Below, piece by piece: positions 62,456 through 64,000 of a stretch of 64,000 nt of DNA. The DNA is from Rhodomicrobium sp. R_RK_3. GTDB lineage: Bacteria; Pseudomonadota; Alphaproteobacteria; Rhizobiales; Rhodomicrobiaceae. How positions within the stretch are numbered: the first letter of the stretch is position 1; each line of letters begins with the position of its first letter. Location: contig NZ_MWLK01000026.1 in NCBI RefSeq assembly GCF_002198715.1, positions 62,001 to 126,000 of the forward strand, written 5' to 3'. Below the pieces are notes generated by a model that was given only the letters and a program-made list of their open reading frames with translations, had not been told where the DNA came from and ran no database searches. A program made the position numbers and the translations under genes.

Positions 62456-63040
62456 TCAATCGGTTGCGCTCGCGGCGACGCCGTCGAGCTTGGCCAGGAT
62501 ATCGGCGCGCATCCAGTCGAGGTCACCCTCGACATAGAGTCGCGGCGTCAGTTTCGCGTCCAGCACAAAGGTGGTCGGCAGACCGTAGACGCCCCAGGAC
62601 TTAGTGACGCTGCGGTCGCCGTCGAGCAGCACCGGAAACGGCACCGGCGCCGTCGAAAGGAAGCGGCGGACGCGGTCCGGGACTTCGCCGACATCGATGG
62701 CGAGAATGGTGAAGGGCCGCCCGGCCCGGCGCTCGGCGAGCCGCGCCAGCGAGGCGAGTTCGGGGCGGCAGGGCGCGCAATAGGTGGCGAAGAAATGCAC
62801 CAGGACGGTTTTGCCGGCATGGTCTGCGAGATCGGCCGTGGCGCCATCGAGCACGGGCAGCCTGAGCGGCGGCTTATTGCCTTCGGTCCAGGGTTGTAGT
62901 TGATTGTTGGACAGCGCCTGGGTGTCTTCGGCGGCGGGGTTTAAGCCGGTTTCCGCACGGCTCGCCAAAGATACGGAAAAGGCGGCGAGCCCGGAAATCA
63001 GGGCGATCCGGCCAATGCGCCGTGCAGGCGATGCGCGCAT
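62456..63040 (-). CDS. Exported TlpA-like thioredoxin
   Basis: 194 residues from ATG 63040, which gives a signal peptide (RIALISGLAAFSVSLASRA); an ATG at 63091 and a TTG at 63130 are alternatives. The redox motif is YCAPC within LVHFFATYCAPCRPELASLA, and the cis-proline is in GVYGLPTTFVLD. It likely acts as a periplasmic thiol reductase. It is the upstream partner of the exported transglutaminase-like protein, whose active site is a cysteine, so a role in keeping that thiol reduced is possible. Confidence 0.88.
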   Translation of the reverse strand: MRASPARRIGRIALISGLAAFSVSLASRAETGLNPAAEDTQALSNNQLQPWTEGNKPPLRLPVLDGATADLADHAGKTVLVHFFATYCAPCRPELASLARLAERRAGRPFTILAIDVGEVPDRVRRFLSTAPVPFPVLLDGDRSVTKSWGVYGLPTTFVLDAKLTPRLYVEGDLDWMRADILAKLDGVAASATD

Positions 63041-63169
63041 GCTTGCGCTGCGATGTGAGCCCCGACCCTCGGGAGCGCCGAATTTTGTCATATTCCATTT
63101 CAGAGCTAGCACAAAACGCCGCCGAATCAAAGCGAGGCCGCTTGCCTCGGCGGCGATGGGCAGGCTCGC

Positions 63170-63628
63170 TCAAGCGTCGGGGTGGCCGGCGCCGTAGGTC
63201 ATGGCTTCGAGCTTCATGCCGTCCGGGTCGCGGAAGTAGACGGCGTAATAATCCTCGTAATATTCGCCCGCCGGATCGACGATCTCGGCGCCCATGTCAT
63301 GCAGGAAGCTTTGCAGATTGTCGATATCCTGCCGGCCGCGCAACTCGAAGGCATAATGGTGGAAGCCGACATCGCCCTCATGGAATTTGCGCGCGCCGGG
63401 CTTTGCCGCTGCGATCCAGAAGCGGGTGACGTCGTTCCGCCAGCCCATCATGTCGGCATATTCGTCCATGACGTCGAAACCGAGAAATTCGAACAGGCGG
63501 CTGTAGAACTGCTTGGACTTTTTATAGTCGCCCACGCGGATCACCATGTGGTCGACAGCGACCACCTTGGCCTTGGCGTCGGTCTTGGGCTTATGCGCCG
63601 TGCGGGGCCGCTTGAGAGTATCGACCAT
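63170..63628 (-). CDS. VOC family protein (glyoxalase fold)
   Basis: 152 residues from ATG 63628 with AAAGGAG eight bases upstream. The signatures VVAVDHMVIRVGDYKKSKQF and YAVYFRDPDGMKLEAM are typical of VOC metalloenzymes. A basic N-terminal tail of about 22 residues precedes the fold. The substrate is unknown. Confidence 0.88.
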   Translation of the reverse strand: MVDTLKRPRTAHKPKTDAKAKVVAVDHMVIRVGDYKKSKQFYSRLFEFLGFDVMDEYADMMGWRNDVTRFWIAAAKPGARKFHEGDVGFHHYAFELRGRQDIDNLQSFLHDMGAEIVDPAGEYYEDYYAVYFRDPDGMKLEAMTYGAGHPDA

Positions 63629-63839
63629 GGATAGGCTCCTTTCGGTCGGATCATGAACGATCACTTAAATCTAAACGTCCGGGGGCTGCCGAAAGTGCCA
63701 AGAGAGGCGGCAATTCGGCCATCCGCCTTCGCCAATCGGACGCATGGCGCGGAGCGAGGGGAGCTGTTACGGGAAATGAATTCCCGAGTGCGCCGGTCAA
63801 CATCTCGAAATGATTGAATAAAATCGGCCCGAACGCTCC

Positions 63840-63854
63840 TTAGAAACGTTCTAA
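63840..63854. promoter_or_regulatory. Iron control element (Irr-type ICE box)
   Basis: Perfect inverted repeat TTAGAA-ACG-TTCTAA, followed by an AT-rich stretch and a further TTTTAGAA half-site at about 63875-63882. It lies 93 bp upstream of the FTR1 permease gene. It matches the TTTAGAAnnnTTCTAAA-type elements bound by Irr in Hyphomicrobiales. Confidence 0.7.
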
Positions 63855-63946
63855 ATGATTGTTATTGCTTCATTTTTTAGAAAGCAGATAATGCAGCCGG
63901 CCGCCCTCGAAGGTCGAAGAATCTCCGCTTCAAGAAGTTGGGTCTG

Positions 63947-64000
63947 ATGCTGGTTCCGTTCCTGATCATGCTGCGTGAAGGCGTCGAAGCGGCGCTCATC
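63947..64000 (+). CDS. FTR1 family iron permease (5' end only)
   Basis: Only 18 codons are inside the window: MLVPFLIMLREGVEAALI. This is the start of FTR1/EfeU high-affinity iron permeases, whose first helix carries the iron-binding REGxE motif (here REGVE). It has an upstream iron control element, fitting regulation by iron. Confidence 0.85.
   Translation, partial: MLVPFLIMLREGVEAALI

Overview
This is a GC-rich chromosomal window, best explained as an alphaproteobacterium of the order Hyphomicrobiales (Rhizobiales). The evidence is the RpoB/RpoC sequences, the split pntAA/pntAB/pntB transhydrogenase preceded by a tiny aa3-oxidase subunit IV gene, the choXWV/bet choline locus and an Irr-type iron control element. 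I cannot assign a genus. There is no prophage, CRISPR array, rRNA operon or intact insertion sequence. The only mobile-element trace is a decayed IS4-family transposase fragment.

Layout. 1-12.0 kb (minus strand): the transcription/translation block tRNA-Trp(CCA)-secE-nusG-rplK-rplA-rplJ-rplL-rpoB-rpoC, with rpoC cut by the window edge. 12.4-17.8 kb: tRNA-Gly, an isoaspartyl-methyltransferase-like gene, a CPBP protease and an EF-hand lipoprotein bracketed by a 57-bp perfect direct repeat, two uncharacterised envelope genes and an orphan LysR regulator. 18.0-23.5 kb (minus): a compact run made of a cytochrome b, a sulfite-oxidase-type molybdoenzyme, a TIGR04282-like nucleotide-sugar-type transferase, a GT87-like membrane glycosyltransferase, a radical SAM/SPASM enzyme and a GT2 glycosyltransferase. 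24-32.3 kb: tRNA-Ala(CGC), yggT, a DUF167 gene, folD, small unknown genes, the pnt operon with an inserted lipoprotein gene, and an alpha/beta hydrolase.

32.3-39.6 kb is a complete choline module. Uptake genes (choX, choW, choV) diverge from oxidation genes (betA and betB). The striking feature is that the TetR-type repressor BetI and betaine-aldehyde dehydrogenase BetB are fused into one 697-residue protein, with a perfect 22-bp BetI-type palindrome just upstream. 39.7-47.0 kb: the IS4 remnant, an isolated lpxD, a YkgJ-type protein, a transglutaminase-like protease, a cold-shock gene, DUF899 and VOC proteins, and a beta-propeller gene paired with a MoaD-like ubiquitin-fold gene.

47.1-55.4 kb (minus) is a full Wsp surface-sensing chemosensory operon in canonical order wspABCDEF-wspR, which would control cyclic-di-GMP. 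55.6-61.2 kb (plus) holds a sensor kinase, an NtrC-type regulator lacking the GAFTGA loop, two tandem 17-bp palindromes, a periplasmic solute-binding protein without its transporter, and a cyclase-family enzyme. The window ends with a transglutaminase-like protein, a TlpA-like thioredoxin, a VOC protein and the first codons of an FTR1 iron permease behind an iron control element.
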